NCBI GenBank assembly: GCA_008828725.1
Contig: MEHQ01002062.1
Span: 1 to 64,000, forward strand
Direction of reading: 5' to 3'
Length of the DNA: 64,000 nucleotides
Source: Saccharina japonica
Taxonomy: Eukaryota > Sar > Phaeophyceae > Laminariales > Laminariaceae
The notes below the pieces were generated by a model. That model searched no databases, was not told the origin of the DNA, and saw only the letters and a program-made list of their open reading frames with translations. Made by a program: the position numbers and the translations under genes. Each line of letters begins with the position of its first letter. Position 1 is the stretch's first letter. Shown one piece after another: positions 12,389 to 23,942 of the stretch.

Positions 12389-14182
12389 ATGTTCGTTGTC
12401 CTGATGAGATTGCATATCATACGTTGCTGGTGTTTTATGGTTTCGTGAGGGCTGCGATCGTAGTATGTATGTGTTGCTGGTGTTATACGATTTCGTGAAG
12501 GATACAGGTCTGTGATTATTCAGAAACGGTGGTATCGAGGTCAACAACTATAACAGATTATTAGGTTAGGGTGTGTGGCAGGGGGGGGGGGAGGGGGTTA
12601 GTACGTAGGGTAGATGGTGGGGGAAACATTGTATTTAATATGAATAGCATGTTGAGTATGTATCGTATTTCATCATGGGGGTGAAAACGTCAGGGCGGAG
12701 ATGGTGTAACAGGTATACTTTACACAGACAGGTCTTTTTGGTGTTGTCATGTGATAATATTGATCCATACATAGATTACCGAACCCAGTAACTCCCTGTT
12801 TTTTGTAGTCGCGGACCCACGTCGATCCACGGTCCATTCCAGTCCCGTTGATCAGGTCGTGTCGGCATAGAGGATCGCTGTTTTACGTACTCATCATTCC
12901 TCATTCATGGTGCATGTGGGCAATCTATAGACAGGTTCACGCACGCACGCGGTTTTTCACCTGAGAGTATGCGGAGGAGATCCAGAAGAAGTGGTCTTAG
13001 GTTTTTGCAGTCACAGTCGTTCAAGCAGTGCACTTGAAGCTACAGCTCCTTGTCTTTCCACCTAAGGCTCTATCGGGCAGTACGTAAATCACAAAGGTCT
13101 GGACCAAGACCTGGTGCCGCAAGCGCTAAAAGGAGGTGGTATGAGACGAGCTCAAACGGAATGACAAAAGTGCGCTGCTCACAGCGGTGATATGTACCGA
13201 CCAGCATTATTCACGGCTTCTAATATGCTCTTGGGTAAGGGGCTACCGGGCTACGGGTTTGCTCGCCCGGAATTTAACAGGTCCGTTTCCACCAACTTAG
13301 TATAATAGTGTTCAACATGATTGGATAATACACACTCGTCCCCACTACTTGTCGTGCCCCGTATTAACGAAGGCCTATGTTTTTCGAATTTCGAAAATAT
13401 TTGTTTCGTGTTCTATTCATTCAACTTGTATACTGTATGGTCAGTCGAAACGTGAATCACCGGGTAGGCATTTACGAGTGAAATATATCAACGCGGAATT
13501 CTACAAGAAGTGTTTTGTGCCTTATTTTTCCCTTTGTGCATCTCATTTTTGGGGTCTCGTTCAACTGAATGTGGCATGTAAGAAACCACAGTATGTCACG
13601 CACACTTGACCCATGTAGTCGACTGCTCCAGAGGCGAGATACATCAGCCCCAGGAGGCAGGGCGACCGGAACAGCCGCAGCGCTAGCCCCGACGTCCACT
13701 AGCACAGAGCAAATCACCCGTGGCGCCTACACCAAGCACCGACCAGGCCATGCCTTCTCTCATAAGTTCGATCGCTGTGCCCTTGTCGCGACTGCACGCG
13801 TACGGTATCGGGGCTGCGCAAGCCACGAAAAGCGCCCCCAGAGCGATAGCCTTTTAGCCGGTGCTGGCCGAAGAAACCTTCCGCTGCCCGCGTTTCTAAG
13901 GGGAGACCACGGGTCGTAGCTCGCCCGGTTGGTTGCCCACGGGCGTTTCTTGGCCCGTGTGGGTTATTCAATATTTCAGCACGCAAAATAGCATTCCCTC
14001 TCGATAGGAACCAAATAAATTGTTTTCAACAAATTCTGTTCGATTTGATTTGTTTTTACTTGTCCCTTACGAGCTTTTTGGGTCGCCGTTAATACTGGCC
14101 CTCAACTCTCGTACTACGTATGTACGTATGATAATACATTCATTCATTCATCATAAACCGAGCGATGGTTGCGCTACCAGAG
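12389..14182. other. Intron 1, right part without recognised elements
   Basis: Begins with a short two-unit repeat (CGTTGCTGGTGTT...TTTCGTGA at about 12422 and 12473) and G runs. From 13592 to 13930 the base composition becomes GC-rich and frames are open on both strands, but I recognise no protein. Confidence 0.5.
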
Positions 14183-14462
14183 AGGTGTGCTGCGATAGAG
14201 ACACGCACGTTTAGGCTGAAACGTCTTCCTGAATGATCCATTGAAGGCTCCTTAACCCAAATTCGTCGGAATGTCATTGTTGTGTTGCGGAATGCTTCAT
14301 TTTATACTTGAGCCAATGATATTCTTCATCGGGTACATACATACCAGGTATCACTTTCAGTTTCGTCCAAAGTCAGGTTTTTGGCTGAGATATATGATAA
14401 GAGTTCCTCAAGCGATAAACCCGAGGAAACTCATGGTGCACCTCTACCCCGTATAATGCGTC
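14183..14462. mobile_element. Family A MITE, diverged
   Basis: Degenerate left end (GTGCTGCGATAGAG), interior with GGCTCCTTAACCCAAATTCG, right end CACCTCTACCCCGTATAATG. Lies just before exon 2. Confidence 0.7.
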
Positions 14463-14523
14463 CATAATACTCCTTGGGTTCACCATATTTCCGCTCTGTC
14501 GCCGATATTTTGCTTTGTGTCAG

Positions 14524-14598
14524 TCGAAGAACTGTGGATCCCACCTGACTCCTTGTCCAGGAAACAAGAGGCCATCGTCAACACCTACTTTGACAGCG
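14524..14598 (+). CDS. Patched-family protein, exon 2 (first luminal loop)
   Basis: Encodes residues about 72-96, including EELWIPPDSLSRKQEAIVNT, the counterpart of the family's E-LWVP-S segment just after TM1. The acceptor is TTGTGTCAG and the donor GTAAGC; it enters and leaves in phase 1, so it joins exon 1 (VTA-V-EELW) without a missing exon. The next intron (976 bp) carries paired family A ends at about 14618 and 15394. Confidence 0.85.
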
Positions 14599-14617
14599 GT
14601 AAGCCGTTTTGAAGTCG

Positions 14618-15394
14618 GACGCGAGCTACGATAGAGGTAGCGCGGTTAGGGCTGGAACGGTTTATCAATGAAAGGTTTCCTTAACTCCAAAACTCGCCGG
14701 AAATTGGATGGATAACGTTTTCGCCGTTACAGTGTTGATTGGATACATACGTGCCCCCATGGGAGTGTTCAATTGTATCGGAATTAAGCTAATACTTCTT
14801 CTGCATTTCGCTCGTTGGTGGAGATAGATCCTCCAGCGAGCAGTGTCATAACGTGTACCACCCTGGGCGTAAATGTAAGGACCGTTTATACATGAATATG
14901 AAAACAAAGCGGTACTTATACTTACTCCCAGAGGGGTAGTAATTTGCTCCTCTCGTAGCACAGCGCGTGTTCCCACGGTCGTACGGCCGATGTACCCTGG
15001 ATGCGACAGGCTCACACGGAAGGAAACTACGAAACTACAGTAAAACGCAGCGTTTGGTTGGCTTGCCTTGCCTTTGGTTTCCTTCCGTCCGTGCTCCGAT
15101 ACGGGTACCCTGTTTTCTGCCTTCTGAGGCAAATACTTATGAATGGCAGGACCCCTTTTAAAGGAAGAACTACCCATTAAGGCATGCCGTATCTCTGGAA
15201 TATTATATGATCTAGTCTCCATTTTTTCCTCAGCGAGTACTCAACAAAATTCAAAACGCCTCACGGCATTGTTTACAAGGGGATGCACTTACAGTTTCCT
15301 CGAGAGGTCGGGTTTTTGGCTGTGGGGTGTAGAGCCCACCAACAGTGACGAGTCTCAGAAAATAGTTATCGCGCACCTATTGTAGCATGCACGC
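14618..15394. mobile_element. Family A ends 777 bp apart
   Basis: Left end GACGCGAGCTACGATAGAGG and right end CACCTATTGTAGCATGCACG, three times the usual spacing. Either a longer family member or an A element split by unrecognised DNA (about 14780-15290). Confidence 0.5.
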
Positions 15395-15574
15395 CTTTTT
15401 CGTCTGAAACCCCAAGGAGCAGCAACAAACCAAGCTCAAGGTTTCCCATCCCTCATGAAGCGTGTATCCAGTTGGACCGTGGTGGCGTTTTTGTATTCAA
15501 TGGGCCAACTCCTGCTGCTGCTGCTGCTGAAAATCAACCCCGTTTTGTCACATGGTTCGTGTCATTTTCGTCAG

Positions 15575-15687
15575 GCCTCCTATACGCAGTTATCATCGTG
15601 GAGAGCCCCTCGAGCCAAGGCAACGTTCTGACTAAAGATTCATTCGATAGCCTCTGGGCGCTTGACGACCTCGTTCTGTCCATAAAG
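15575..15687 (+). CDS. Patched-family protein, exon 3
   Basis: Encodes residues about 97-134 of the first luminal loop: LLYAVIIVESPSSQGNVLTK followed by DSFDSLWALDDLVLSIK. The GNVLT-(15 residues)-L motif is typical of Patched proteins. Acceptor TTTTCGTCAG at 15574; an alternative in-frame acceptor at 15589 would drop five residues. It ends in phase 0 at ATAAAG before GTGAGC. The next intron (939 bp) shows no clear repeat. Confidence 0.85.
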
Positions 15688-16626
15688 GTGAGCGCCGCAA
15701 AACACGCCTGCATGGTGTTGAAATGCTACCTCACAGGGGTTGTGCCTTGTTTCCTGGGCCACTCCTATCAGGAGCTCAGCACACCACAGCCCGAAACACG
15801 ACTCCTGGAGAAGTTGGCTTCTCCAACCCGACTTACATTGCGTCTTTCTTTTACGAAGTACATTTCGTCCAACCCCCTCCGAACTTGAACACGTCAGGTT
15901 TGGACCCAGCTACTTGTGCTCGTGCTGCAAAATCCTTCCAGTTGCTTAGTCGCTATAAAAACATAACCCTATCGTATTACGGGAGGGCATAGCAAACACC
16001 TGGTAGAACCTACGGTCAGCACTTCAAACCTATATATGTGCACCAATATTTGGTAACAATACTTGCTCCTGTTGACTATATTTTGTTGTATTTTTAGTAA
16101 CACAATTTGATCCTATTTTTCATGGTCCCACGGTATGGGGCACTGCTCGATACCACTGCTGTGTTGGAGTGTCGATTTTCGTTCCATGTGTGCTACGGTA
16201 GTCCTGTAATGTACATAGTGCCGCTTTGTTAAAGCATCATATAGGTTTCAACCGGTACAGTAAGAGCCATGAACGTCTAGTTATGCTTGAAACATAGCCG
16301 GCTTAAAAGCACACACATACGCGGAACGACTCGCGACAATAACGGACAGACACCTAGGGAGCGTCCCCGCCTTTAGTAGTAGTGTTTTCGTTGAGAGCAT
16401 GTTGCACCTGCTTGTTGGAGGCGCGTTAGATATGTAACACTTCGATTACCCTCCGAATTCGATCAACTTACATCTGCGCCTCACTCAGACCTTGGGTCAG
16501 GGTTTATTCATGGGATTCACCGTCCTCTCCTTTTGATAATGTATAAAGGATGGGTCTTATCGTAATCTTGCTGTCACGTTCATGGGTAATTTCGTGTTTT
16601 GTTTCGCGCCTGTGCCACACTTGTAG

Positions 16627-16746
16627 ACGGACGGAGGCAACACCTTTGCTGATCTGTGTGTTCCGACCGCGATAGACGGCATTACGTGCGAGCAGCCGTC
16701 ACGCGGCGTCACGCGCTTCTGGGGAAACAACCATACGGCTTACCAG
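16627..16746 (+). CDS. Patched-family protein, exon 4
   Basis: Forty codons, phase 0 at both ends (acceptor ACTTGTAG, donor GTACCT). TDGGNTFADLCVPTAIDGIT and the following CEQPSRG and RFWGNN match the family's 'YEDLC...C...S-L-FW' region of the first luminal loop; the two Cys probably form a disulphide. The next intron (1,054 bp) holds a GATT microsatellite and the 3' part of a SINE. Confidence 0.88.
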
Positions 16747-16764
16747 GTACCTATCGTGCTTCGT

Positions 16765-16924
16765 GGTTGGTTGGTGAGTTGGTTGCGTGATTGGTTACTT
16801 GATGTGACTTGATGCATTGAATGGTTGATTGATGGCTGGATTGGTTGATTGATTGATTGGTTGATTGATTGATTGATTGATTTATTGATTGTTCCATTGA
16901 TTGCTTGATTGATGGAGTGCTGGG

Positions 16925-16971
<47 letters not shown>

Positions 16972-17020
16972 ATTGGTTGATTGATTGATTGGATGATTGG
17001 TTCGTTGATTAATCATTCGA
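16765..17020. repeat. GATT tetranucleotide microsatellite
   Basis: Imperfect (GATT)n with scattered variants, directly followed by the 3' part of a SINE, a common place for microsatellites to arise. Confidence 0.95.
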
Positions 17021-17027
17021 TTGGTAA

Positions 17028-17220
17028 AATACAATGAAAGTCGACGAGCGTTGGGAAGGCTGAACCCTCTGCGCGATAAAAAGGAAGGCAAGAACCGTAG
17101 TGGGGGAGGAGGGAGAGGAGCCTACTTTGTGACCCCGGATCTGAGTTACGACTAGGGAGGGAGAGACGGAAGTGCGAAGATAATGAATGGGATGGGAAAA
17201 AAAAAGAAGAAAAAACAAAT
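17028..17220 (+). mobile_element. SINE family S, 3' part
   Basis: Lacks the tRNA-like head; the body from the GTCGACGAG motif to the A-rich tail is well conserved with 22200-22440. Abuts the GATT microsatellite. Confidence 0.75.
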
Positions 17221-17800
17221 GGTTGACTGATTGGTATGATATATATTGTGCAATCTCTCCACAAGGATTCGTTTACGCCCACATAGTGCAAGGGGGTCCC
17301 GGACACCTTTGCTTGGAACGCAAAACCACCACACACCGTCCACATAGCCTGTAGACAAATAAATTCGACGAAACCTTTCAATGCAACCCTGGGCAGGGAA
17401 AACACCAACTCAACTTCTACCAAACGCGGGCAAAAAGCATCACGTCGTGTAATGTTTAACGTTACAAACGGTGCTGAGCGCGTATGCCGTTCGCCCATAT
17501 TGTCCGTTAGGAACCCGAAGAAGGAGGCCGAAGTCCGCTCGTGTCGCACAAACCAGTGTTTCGTTTCCTCTGGTTACATTCGTCTCCTTATATTACTCCG
17601 ACGTTTGTCACGGAGTTGTTAAACTAGGGCTCCTTTGATGCCGCCGAGGACGTTTTGTAAATTTGGAGACCCCACGGAAGCAACCCGCAGCCCAGCGCCA
17701 TCACTTAACTACACCTACCCCTACCCCCATCATTTTCCGACATTTTGAAGTTAGCCCAGGCCTCCCCTCTCATGCCCAAATCGTTAAAAACTTAAATCAG

Positions 17801-17950
17801 GCATCCGTTGAGGGAGACGAGGACGTGCTCGGCGCCATCAACGTCGAGGCTTTCCCAGACGGCGCAACGGTCATCTTGGAGTCAATATTCGGTAACGGCA
17901 TCACATACGATGCTTCCGGCGGTGTGTTCGCAGCAAAGGCCATGCTCCAG
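17801..17950 (+). CDS. Patched-family protein, exon 5
   Basis: Fifty codons, phase 0 at both ends, from acceptor TTAAATCAG to donor GTGATT. The peptide runs ASVEGDEDVLGAINVEAFPD, then a segment with ESIFGNGITYD and FAAKAMLQ. It matches the part of the first loop just before TM2 where family members read G-AK-LLL. The open frame extends upstream, but only the acceptor at 17800 keeps phase with exon 4. The next intron (2,066 bp) holds two family B elements and a family A element. Confidence 0.88.
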
Positions 17951-18621
17951 GTGATTTTATGAGAGAGACTCGCACACCGACCGCCTAGCTAAGCTTGCCT
18001 GCACGCGTTTATCGGTACAAATAAAGGTTGTGGGAGCTACTCTCCCTGGGTGTAGTAGATACCCACGATCAACGATGCCGAGCACGAAATTTTAAGGGCG
18101 AGGAAGTTACGACGCAGGCGATTTCCAGTCGGTGTTCCGTACTCCCTGCCCGGGGGGGGGGGCAAGGTCGCTACACACAAGCGGGGGCCTGCGAGCCAGG
18201 TTACCGTGTTTGTTTCGTGGTTTGCTCGTTAGCCGGGCGATCCTTATGGGCAGCGATATTGACGAGAAGCGATTCGGTGTTTGTTGGAACGGTATGGGGT
18301 TGAATATTCGATTCATTTAACCGCAAGGGTCACACGGTTTGGACAGATATGTCTGGACTTGCTGCAAGTAATTTAATATGTTATGATAGGCTGACCTCCT
18401 GAAGCGAGCAAAATTACCGATTACTACTAACACATTCGATTTACTGCTTAGCGATACCGTGTCTCTCTTGCGTCGGAAAAAATTATTGTCTTTAGATTAT
18501 ACGAATTAAATAACTCGCGCACCTCTAATCATGACCCTCTTTGTGTCAATCAATGAATGCCTACGCATCACAACCGATGCACCAAATCAACTACTACTTC
18601 GTATTGGCATAAGGGACTTGA

Positions 18622-18867
18622 GAGCAATCCCACGCTAGGGGTACCACTTTTAGGCTCAATATTTTCTGACCGGTTGTGCTCCTCACGTGAATAAGCACCG
18701 GGTACTATTATTAGTTTACTGGTATACTTGTTTTTGGACTACCGCATTAGAAGGTTTGGTCGGGTTGCGCGAGCGAATGTTTCCGAAGTCATGTTTCGGG
18801 TGAGATATTGAGCTCCTCATGTGAGGAACTCAGAAAAATATGCTGCGCCCCTACCGTGGGATGACTC
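18622..18867. mobile_element. Family B MITE, TSD TTGA
   Basis: Ends GAGCAATCCCACGCTAGGGG and CCCCTACCGTGGGATGACTC, 246 bp, perfect TTGA on both sides. Confidence 0.92.
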
Positions 18868-19323
18868 TTGATAGCGAGGCGTTCATGCCATAGGGTGGCG
18901 TTCACCAAACGCGCTGATATAGGCGTCGGTGTTGATGTGACCCACACACAAATAGCTAGCTAGATATAAATGCAGAACGCGCACCCGATTATACCCAACG
19001 AAGGCCCTGGGTTCGATTATCGTAGGCATTATGTTTACCGTTTTCGGCATGCGCGCTGGAGATGGTATACTTACGAATACTACGGTAGAGATGCACCGTG
19101 TATTTTCTGAGGGTGGTATGGTCACTCGGAGAGCTCTGTACCTCGCTCAAAAAATGATTTAAGAGGGGGGGGGGAAATAGTGCTAACCGAGGGACAGTGC
19201 CATGGCCTAACGAAACAACGAAACAATTCGCTACACAAAAATGACAGCATTCCGACGATTTGGGGTTAAGGAGCCCCTTCTTACAGAAAACGTTTTCAGC
19301 CAAAACCAAAAAAAGGTACAGTA

Positions 19324-19567
19324 GAGCAATCCCGGTAGGGGTTCCACGTTTTGGCTCCATATTTTCTGACCTTTTGAGCTCCTCACGTGAGTAACCACGG
19401 GATACTATTGAGTTTTTACTGGTATATTTTGGTTTGGACTACCGCATTGAAAGGTTTGGTCAGGTTGCGCGAACGAATGTGTCCGAAGTCATGTATCGAG
19501 TGAGATATTGAGCTCCTCATGCGAGGAGCTCAGAAAATTATGCTGCGCCCCTACCGTGGGATGAGTC
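19324..19567. mobile_element. Family B MITE, TSD AGTA, nested in family A
   Basis: 244 bp, perfect AGTA duplication. Flanking bases belong to one family A element (about 19080-19591): the interior AAAAAAGGTAC resumes after the insertion as CGTCTATCGTAGCACGGGTC. Confidence 0.92.
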
Positions 19568-20016
19568 AGTACGTCTATCGTAGCACGGGTCTACGTTTTG
19601 GTTTGGGGCCACTGTAGAGCATGAAACAGTTGCTCGGGTATCGCAGTAAAACGTGTTTCACGTTTTGTCTCGGGAGCTCAGATTGAAGAGGCACCGCCCC
19701 TGTACCGTGAGTGAGGTCTTTCTCCTCCATCTTACCCGAATACCATACAAAGACCACGCCAGTTCAGGTATCTGGGTAATCCCGTGGCAATCACTTCGTA
19801 CATAGATCATGCAGGAAAGATGCCAATTGGCGGAGGCAACAATACTTGATGTATCTGAAAGGATGCATAGCGATGGCGTTTGGAACTACCCCTACTCTTT
19901 CTGTTCTTGGTTCTCCTGGCTGTCGGATGTGTCGGGACTTGACCGACTCCCCCTCGCGAGGACTCCAGGTTATGCATGCAAACAACGGTCACCTCCTTCT
20001 CGCCGAAAGTGTGTAG

Positions 20017-20142
20017 CGTGTTGTCTCGGAATCATGCTTCCCTAGCTACCCCAACGTTCTCGCCAATCCCTGTACGTCCCCTGCTCAGACGTATTCCCTG
20101 GTGACCGGGGATGAGAGCGATGAATGGCAGGCGGAGTTCCAG
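20017..20142 (+). CDS. Patched-family protein, exon 6
   Basis: Forty-two codons in phase 0 (acceptor GTGTGTAG, donor GTAAGA), residues about 225-266. It contains CFPSYPNVLANPCTSPAQTY and ends in DEWQAEFQ, the expected 'W-AF' segment shortly before TM2. The peptide lies too close to a TAG (part of the acceptor) to stand out as an open frame; it was set by phase continuity on both sides. In the next intron (1,297 bp) I see no recognisable element. Confidence 0.78.
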
Positions 20143-21439
20143 GTAAGACGGTGGCGTTCACGCTACGTTTCTTGTCGTGTGTACGGTATGCATCCTACAT
20201 ATCATAAGGTCAGTGCTGTGACTGATGTTGGAAATACGTGTCGGGTATAGGAGCCAACTGGTGGCACCTGGTGTTTGGGTCCACCTTAAGGTCCTGATTA
20301 TTCTCACCACAAACGACGGTTGACAAAAAACCGCACTTATCATGTCTGTGGTCACAATACCTCCTATATGCATTTTATTTGCCTGATTGGTCACGCCACC
20401 GGACTTGGGTGGCTAGGGGGGTAAGCGATTTGGCGTTCGTTTCACCGAAACGTACCGGGACCAAGAGGCACATCCGTATGTTCCGGTGGTTTTTCGAGGG
20501 GTCGCGTGTGCCTGCTCCCCGTCGTCCTTGCCAACATCATATGTTCGTATGATCGGAGCTTCGGCTATACCTGTGTGCAGGTTCGCAGTCGGGAGGTTGA
20601 ATTAGAGACCCGTATGTTCGTATTTGGTATCTGGGTGCACAGACGAGTCCTACACGATATTGCACTCATACTGCAGATAAGTTTCCTCTCGACCGGGTAG
20701 TGTATCGTAGGAGAAGAAAACCACGATCATACGTCTTCGGAAGCAACCTGATTTGTAATTAAAAACGCAAGGTCTCACATTGACAAAGTACGTCTACTGC
20801 AAAACACACACACCCACCAGCGATATTAGCTCTGCAAAATTATTTTCCCGGCGTGGTAAAGTGGAAGTACCAGTTTTATTATTGCGTTTCTCAGTGGGAG
20901 GAGGAGGAGGAGGAAGAGGACGTCGAACTCTCGCCCAGACTCCTCCCTCACTGTAGCAGATTCGCGTGTCGTTTCAATATTTTCTGACAGGGTTGAGCTC
21001 CTCTAACGAGCAACTAGCGGTACGTTTAGTACTTTTACCTGTAGTGTGGATGGTTTAGGACTGGCGCACCTTAGGCCGTTTGATGGGGTTTCAGGAACAA
21101 CACGTCTTCGAAGTCATGGCTGGGCTGACTGACACACACGTTTTAGTTTATATGGCACCACCCCCAGTGGTGTCATAGCTCGAAGGGTCCGGCTTTCCTT
21201 GGGACCGAGGGTCGGTGCGCACCCCAAAAACAACAAGTAGACTTGCTAAACATATTTTGTTTGTGGGATTGCAAATAGGCTACCCTCCGTCAGCCGGAAA
21301 CGTACTCGTCTAACCCCTACCTTATCGTACGATGACAAAACCTTAAACAACTGTCCCGCTGATCTATACCCCCCCCCTCTCATCGTTCGTTAATCGTGTC
21401 TATCTATCCCTTCACCTGTTCATATATTTGAACCGGCAG

Positions 21440-21563
21440 AAGCTTCTGGAAGCAGAGGCGGAGAAAAACAGCGTTTTCAATGTTGTGTACACGACCGCGC
21501 GATCGACCGACGACGCTTTGGAGGAAAGTGTTTCGGGCGAGATCTTTCTCTTCGTTATCACCT
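21440..21563 (+). CDS. Patched-family protein, exon 7 (start of TM2)
   Basis: Residues about 267-307. The sequence includes NVVYTTARSTDDALEESVSG followed by EIFLFVIT, matching the Patched 'R-S-DE-ES--DI-LF-ISY' motif where the loop enters TM2 and the sterol-sensing domain begins. Phase 0 in (acceptor AACCGGCAG), phase 1 out (ACC-T before GTGAGT). The split codon is completed by AT of exon 8 to give Tyr. The next intron is 942 bp and includes the best tRNA-headed SINE copy. Confidence 0.9.
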
Positions 21564-22054
21564 GTGAGTAATATCGGTCACCTTTCGATGTGATTCGAGT
21601 TCCGCAGGCAGTGCCGTATGCTATGGTAAAGGGTGGCAACCCTCATGTTCACGACGGCGTCTTATGTTCCCTCCCACTCGTTTTCCAAGAAAAACAGGAG
21701 AAGCAAGGAAGAGCAGGAATCATTATTTCCACATTTGTTTTTTTATTGTTTTACAGAGGGAAAAGTACCAAGAACGCTAAATTCCCATAATATTGATACA
21801 CGAAACGAGGACAAAATGGAAATACAAACAAATGCGCGAAATAACAAACACGCAACATTTGTAATGTCACGGTGAAAAAAACGTTTTTTATAGCGACGGC
21901 CCTAAGTCACCTCGCGGGCTAATGGTTATGTACCGCACCCAAACCTGGACTTCAAAATAACTTGTGGGGTTCGCACCAGCATGGCGCGAGAGGGGGGGTC
22001 ACGTGACCGCTCTACGCAATTCGTTGATGAACGCACTATTTCAAGCGTCCGTTT

Positions 22055-22440
22055 CATTTGGCCCAGTCCATACGCCGGTCGCCCCGGCGGTCTAACTTGT
22101 AGCCACGAAGCCTGTTGGGTCGGATGTCGAGGGTTCGATTCTCCACATGGAGGTTTTTATTCTCAAATGACACCAACTGTCGAGAGCGCATATTGTAGCG
22201 TGGGTAAGCAAAATTCGACGAGAGTTGACGAGGGAAGAAAATGCTGAAATATTCTCGCGATACAAATGCAAGTCAAGAACCGTAGTGGAGGAGGAGGGAG
22301 AGGAGCCTACTTTGTGACCCCGGATCTGAGTTACGACTAGGGAGGGAGAAAGACGAAAGTGCGAAGATAATGAATGGGATGGAAAAAACAAATCAAACAA
22401 ACTTTTCCTCACCCGTTCGCATTGGAATATCCCACCCACG
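22055..22440 (+). mobile_element. tRNA-headed SINE (family S), best copy
   Basis: The left 90 bp resembles a tRNA gene: GCCCCGGCGGTCTAA near the start and a clear Pol III B box GGGTTCGATTCTCC at about 22130. The body contains AATTCGACGAGAG and GAGGAGGGAGAGGAGCC and ends near an ATGGGATGG / A-rich tail. The body or 3' part recurs at about 3250-3650, 17030-17220 (+) and 27085-27205, 40370-40615 (-), so it is dispersed, not a tRNA gene. Confidence 0.75.
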
Positions 22441-22505
22441 CTCGTACGTCGCTCCGTCCTCGGTACTCTTTTCGTCTGTGTGTGTCTTCGTGTGACTTGG
22501 TCAAG

Positions 22506-22649
22506 ATGCGATTATGGTGTTCTTTGTGCAGATCACCCTCGGCCGTTGCTGCGCCGGGCCCGTCCGCCGAAGGACCTGGCTCGGGTTGGCCGGCGTGGTG
22601 CTCGTAGTGAGCGCCGGCCTCGCCGCATACGGCATCAACAGCGCTTTCG
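22506..22649 (+). CDS. Patched-family protein, exon 8 (TM2-TM3)
   Basis: Residues about 308-355: AIMVFFVQITLGRC completes TM2, a basic cytosolic turn (PVRRRT) follows, and WLGLAGVVLVVSAGLAAYGI forms TM3 ending INSAFG, a well-conserved sterol-sensing-domain stretch (family: L-GLAG-L-V--S---S-G--S--G). Phase 1 in (acceptor TTGGTCAAG, an AAG acceptor), phase 1 out (TTC-G before GTGAGG). The next intron (1,225 bp) holds a family A element at 23400-23677. Confidence 0.9.
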
Positions 22650-23399
22650 GTGAGGGCTACCTTCGTCTTTGCCGGCGCACACGCTTTGGAACTGCCTCAT
22701 CCCCTGGGTAGTGCTTACTCGTTTGAGGCATGGGTTTCGTATTGTGGTGGCTTTTTCATAACAACACTGACGGTACGTTGTAACCTCTGAGTATACCTGT
22801 TCAAGCCACAGCCTTGCTTCGGTCCGATTCAATTATGACGTTCTTGTGTGTTTGTGTTTTTTTCGCATTGAACCGTTATTGTTACGCGTCGACATAGAGC
22901 ACACATCCAGTCGAATCCGTGACGATTGTTCAGTATGGAACATTCATAAACACGGGGTGACCAAAACGCTACGACACAGCGAAAACTGCATAGTTACAGA
23001 GACAAACAAACTGAAGAAACAAAGCAACAAAAACGTGAAACAACAACAACAACAACAAAATGTACGTAGACATGGATGGTTGGCCCCTACATGCCTTGAA
23101 CACAGTTCGTAGCAGACTGCACGTCTTTTCCCGAGTATACTCAAGGTGCGTTCTACCACACGGGCGAAACCCGCGGTACGTTTTGTTTTCGTTGAATTAC
23201 TTTTGGAGCTCTTTACCCCGAAGCATCAAAACCCTAACAACTTGAGGATGCTGTAAATGTAACTCGACGAGGAACGGCGTTGCCTACGTGAACACATAAT
23301 ATGCCTACACCAACACAACTGGATATGCAGCGATATCGGGAAAACCAGCTAATCCAGGAGCCCCGCCGGCCACAATAAGTATCGACGCATCCAACGGTA

Positions 23400-23677
23400 G
23401 ATGCATGCTACGGTAGCCTGCATGCAGGTGCACCATGTTTTTGTTTCTGAGGGTGGCCACCTGAGGAGCTCGATACTTCACCGAACATTTTGTGTTGGAG
23501 GGAAGTGAAAGTGCCACCCGCTTGTTTGATTCCCCTCTTGACCTAAGTATGCTGTGCAAAATATTCCAACACAAGAATGAAAGTCCGACGATGTTTGTTT
23601 TGGGAGGAACCCGATCATTCAGGACACGTTTCAGCCAAAAAAAAGGTATACCTTGTACCTCTATCGGACCACGCGCC
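23400..23677. mobile_element. Family A MITE with CCTGCATGCAGG insert
   Basis: Left end carries a palindromic CCTGCATGCAGG between CTACGGTAG and GTGCACC; the right end is CCTCTATCGGACCACGCG. Confidence 0.75.
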
Positions 23678-23874
23678 AAATGGTGGTCGGTAGGTTCAGG
23701 TGATATATTGAGCTCATGTCTGGGGAGGTAATAATGTATGGCACCAAACCTACAAGGCGGCATTGCTCGTTCGACCAAAAAGTAGTACCGCTCTCGTTGC
23801 ACTCGTCTCAATACCGCTCATTTATTTAGCGGGCTGGCCATTTTGTTTTATGCGTGGTTTTATCCCATTCGCAG

Positions 23875-23942
23875 GCGTTCCGTTCACGTCCCTGTCGCAA
23901 ATCCTCCCCTTCATCCTGGTCGGCATCGGCGTTGACGATATG
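23875..23942 (+). CDS. Patched-family protein, exon 9 (TM4, GVDDM)
   Basis: A 68-bp exon encoding TM4 and the diagnostic motif: VPFTSLSQILPFILVGIGVD then DM, equal to the Patched 'LPFL-LGIGVDDMF' signature. The paired Asp residues match those needed for proton/ion-coupled transport in RND proteins (established for the superfamily). Phase 1 in (TTCGCAG), phase 0 out before GTGGGT. A second copy of the 15-bp donor context lies 39 bp downstream (see findings). Confidence 0.92.

Noticed and set aside
16765-17020. CRISPR-like direct repeats
   Set aside because: A 4-bp microsatellite without spacers, in a eukaryotic intron.
19005-19030. tRNA B-box-like GGGTTCGATTATCG
   Set aside because: No A box or acceptor stem pairing at the right distance.
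22055-22150. Functional tRNA gene
   Set aside because: It has a B box, but the cloverleaf is not convincing and the sequence continues into a dispersed repeat body, so it is a SINE head.
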